From the NCBI GenBank assembly GCA_038501195.1, contig JBBPUQ010000011.1:1922001-1986000 (forward strand): DNA of 64,000 nt, in the 5' to 3' direction. Below the pieces are notes generated by a model, which ran no database searches, was not told the DNA's origin, and saw only the letters and a program-made list of their open reading frames with translations. Shown one piece after another: positions 62,250-64,000 of the stretch (its first letter is position 1; each line of letters starts with the position of its first letter). A program made the translations under genes and the position numbers. The stretch is from Nemania diffusa. Its lineage: Eukaryota > Ascomycota > Sordariomycetes > Xylariales > Xylariaceae.

Positions 62250-63725
62250 ATGGCGGATGAGGATCTCGTACACAAAGTGCGGGAGCTGGGGGACATCGAC
62301 CTCGCAGCGCTACTCTGCCTCATCAGCCGCGAGCACTGCATCATCAGCACCGACGCCGAGTATCTCGACGACCTGACCGTCGAGCTCCAGCTCGTCGCCT
62401 CGCACACCTTCGGCCTGAGCTCTGTCGTCGTCGACTGCACTCCCGACACCACTCTCGACGACCTCGTCACCGCAATACAATTTCCGTCGCCACAAGTCCG
62501 GGCACAGCCGCAGCCGCGCCCAACCTCAATCCCTCACACCCCTTCGCCTCTACACTCTCGCGGACCCGAGTCGTATTTCAGCACGCATCACGGCGGCGGT
62601 AATGGGGCAACACATCCACAGCACCAGTACCAGCATCAGCATCAACACGGTACTCTGCGGCCGCCCTCTTCTCTCTCCCCGAACGCGAATGTCACCCCGG
62701 CCTCGCCATCCAGGACCTCTCTCCCATCGAGCGCCGCCGCCACACCGCAGCACCACATCGCGAACGTAATCCTAGCCCGGAACCTAAACACCGCGCCAAA
62801 AGCCGTGCAGATCCAATGTCTAGAGCTGATGCGCACGCGGCGGATCTTCACCCGCACGGCCGTCCAGGCATGTCCGAAGCAATTCTTGCTCGTTGCCGTC
62901 CTGGGATCCGAGAGCGCCGGCACAGCCCGCCTGACGAAGCATCTGAATGATCATTTCTACATCTCGCACTGGCAGGATCCTGAGGATGGGTTCGCACACT
63001 TAGACGAGGAAGAGGACAGAAAGGAGCGTGAGGCCCCGAATGCCGACGACAAGATGGACGGAAACAGGGACGACGACGACGACGAAGACACAGCCAGCCA
63101 AGCGAGCTCGGCAAGCGTCGTCCGCCGAACACGGAGTTCCAAGACTCCATCAACATCAATACCAACGCCGACCCTCGTCCCCGGGCCCGGGCAACAGCAG
63201 ACCTCAGCCACAGACTGGGCGCTGCCGAACCTCGGACAACCCCCGCCGCCCGACAGCACCAACCCCAACTCCAAGAACCACAACAACACCGGCACCAGCA
63301 GCACCGGCGGCAGCGCGGCCCGCCCCACCCCGCTCCTCGCCGAGACGGACATATCAACCCTCTCGACCCTCAGCCTGCAGACGCACGTCGACATCGAGGT
63401 GCAGCGCTACGAGATGAACGTCGTCGCCTTCCTGCGCCTGCACCGCGCCGTGGCGCCCGGCAGCGTGGCGCCCGCCGCGACGACGCACCTGCGCGCCCTC
63501 GTGCGCGCCCTCGCGGCCCTGCACGGCCTCGCCTTCGCCACCCCCGAGCTCGTCCAGCTCGCCGCCCGCAAGGTCTACGCCCACCGCCTCGTCGTCGTCC
63601 CCCCCGAGCGCGAGCGCAGCATGCAGTGGGGCAGCGACCTCGCCGCCGTCCGCGCGCTGCTCGAGGACGTCCAGCCCGAGGACATCGTCGAGGAGGTCTT
63701 GGGCATGGTAGACGTACCGCTTTAG
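62250..63725 (+). CDS. Fungal Mg-chelatase-like protein
   Basis: A single-exon 491-residue protein starts at ATG 62250. The N-terminal ~75 residues (DIDLAALLCLISREHCIIST, then VASHTFGLSSVVVDCTPDTT) and residues about 170-250 (NVILARNLNTAPKAVQIQCL, RTRRIFTRTAVQACPKQFLL, LTKHLNDHFYISHWQDPEDG) match ascomycete proteins usually annotated as magnesium-chelatase-like/AAA-related. Clear Walker A and B motifs are not visible, so ATPase activity is not supported. Inserted low-complexity regions include a Gln/His run (HPQHQYQHQHQH, near 125-135), an acidic stretch (EEEDRKERE and DDDDDEDTA) and an Asn/Pro/Thr-rich linker. The C-terminal ~130 residues are helical and Arg/Ala-rich. Codon use is very GC-rich at third positions. 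The biological role is unknown. Confidence 0.75.
   Translation: MADEDLVHKVRELGDIDLAALLCLISREHCIISTDAEYLDDLTVELQLVASHTFGLSSVVVDCTPDTTLDDLVTAIQFPSPQVRAQPQPRPTSIPHTPSPLHSRGPESYFSTHHGGGNGATHPQHQYQHQHQHGTLRPPSSLSPNANVTPASPSRTSLPSSAAATPQHHIANVILARNLNTAPKAVQIQCLELMRTRRIFTRTAVQACPKQFLLVAVLGSESAGTARLTKHLNDHFYISHWQDPEDGFAHLDEEEDRKEREAPNADDKMDGNRDDDDDEDTASQASSASVVRRTRSSKTPSTSIPTPTLVPGPGQQQTSATDWALPNLGQPPPPDSTNPNSKNHNNTGTSSTGGSAARPTPLLAETDISTLSTLSLQTHVDIEVQRYEMNVVAFLRLHRAVAPGSVAPAATTHLRALVRALAALHGLAFATPELVQLAARKVYAHRLVVVPPERERSMQWGSDLAAVRALLEDVQPEDIVEEVLGMVDVPL
62617..62648 (+). repeat. CAG/CAT-type triplet repeat in coding sequence
   Basis: An imperfect CAGCATCAG triplet array encodes the alternating Gln/His run of the Mg-chelatase-like protein. 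It is likely to vary in length between strains. Confidence 0.7.
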
Positions 63726-64000
63726 TCTCGATATTCAATCAGGAGGTGGCACTGCGGTCATAGGGATATCAGAAAGTGAGGTGCATGCGAGCCTCGGTCA
63801 GCATAGCTGTTGTTATTGCAGTATTAGTAGATATAATATAGAGTAGATACCCCGTTGGTTAGGACAGTTAGTCGGGTGAATTTTTACAAGAGCAAGAATA
63901 TAGCATCGATCTATATCGCAGTTCAATTCCAAATTTACAATAATTAAGACAAAAATATACCTCATATACATCAATAATGACAGCAACGGCATTTATCAAC
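63726..64000. other. 3' flank, no gene seen
   Basis: Downstream of the last stop codon; the window ends without another recognisable feature. Confidence 0.5.

Overview
This window looks like nuclear DNA of a filamentous ascomycete (Pezizomycotina). Genes carry short GT-AG introns of about 50 to 117 bp. Several products are typical of these fungi: a DUF3433 membrane protein, a fungal Mg-chelatase-like protein, a Ypt7/Rab7 GTPase and an EthD protein. The chromosome is split into gene-bearing segments of balanced composition and long, almost pure A/T blocks. That is the pattern left by repeat-induced point mutation (RIP, C-to-T at CpA on either strand).

Layout. 1-10418 and 12134-25885 are extreme A/T DNA with no credible gene. 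They hold diverged direct repeats whose copies differ mainly by C/T and G/A. Between them, at 10419-12133, sits a GC-balanced, apparently un-RIPed element. It has 251-bp terminal inverted repeats that look identical by eye and one 259-codon ORF. 25886-43519 is a gene island: an NTPase relic, a small secreted Cys-rich protein, a heme-oxygenase-like protein, two MITE-like elements, an EthD protein, an SLC35F-type transporter, a damaged Zn-cluster gene, the Rab7 GTPase Ypt7, a mitochondrial protein and a damaged zinc-ribbon gene. 43520-50995 is a second, milder A/T block. 51000-64000 holds a possible solo LTR, cysteinyl-tRNA synthetase, a RIB7 pseudogene, the DUF3433 protein, an orphan two-exon gene, a displaced LSU rRNA fragment with a spliceosomal-type intron inside it, and the Mg-chelatase-like gene.

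The housekeeping genes (Ypt7, CysRS) look intact and their spliced models give the expected family lengths. Genes nearer the A/T blocks are more often broken. Two of them carry single in-frame TAG codons of the kind CAG-to-TAG RIP would make, and a RIB7 copy is frameshifted. There is no operon-like organisation. The most unusual items are the inverted-repeat element at 10.4-12.1 kb and the intron-bearing rRNA fragment at 60.9-61.75 kb. All gene models were derived by eye from reading frames and splice signals. No database search was possible.
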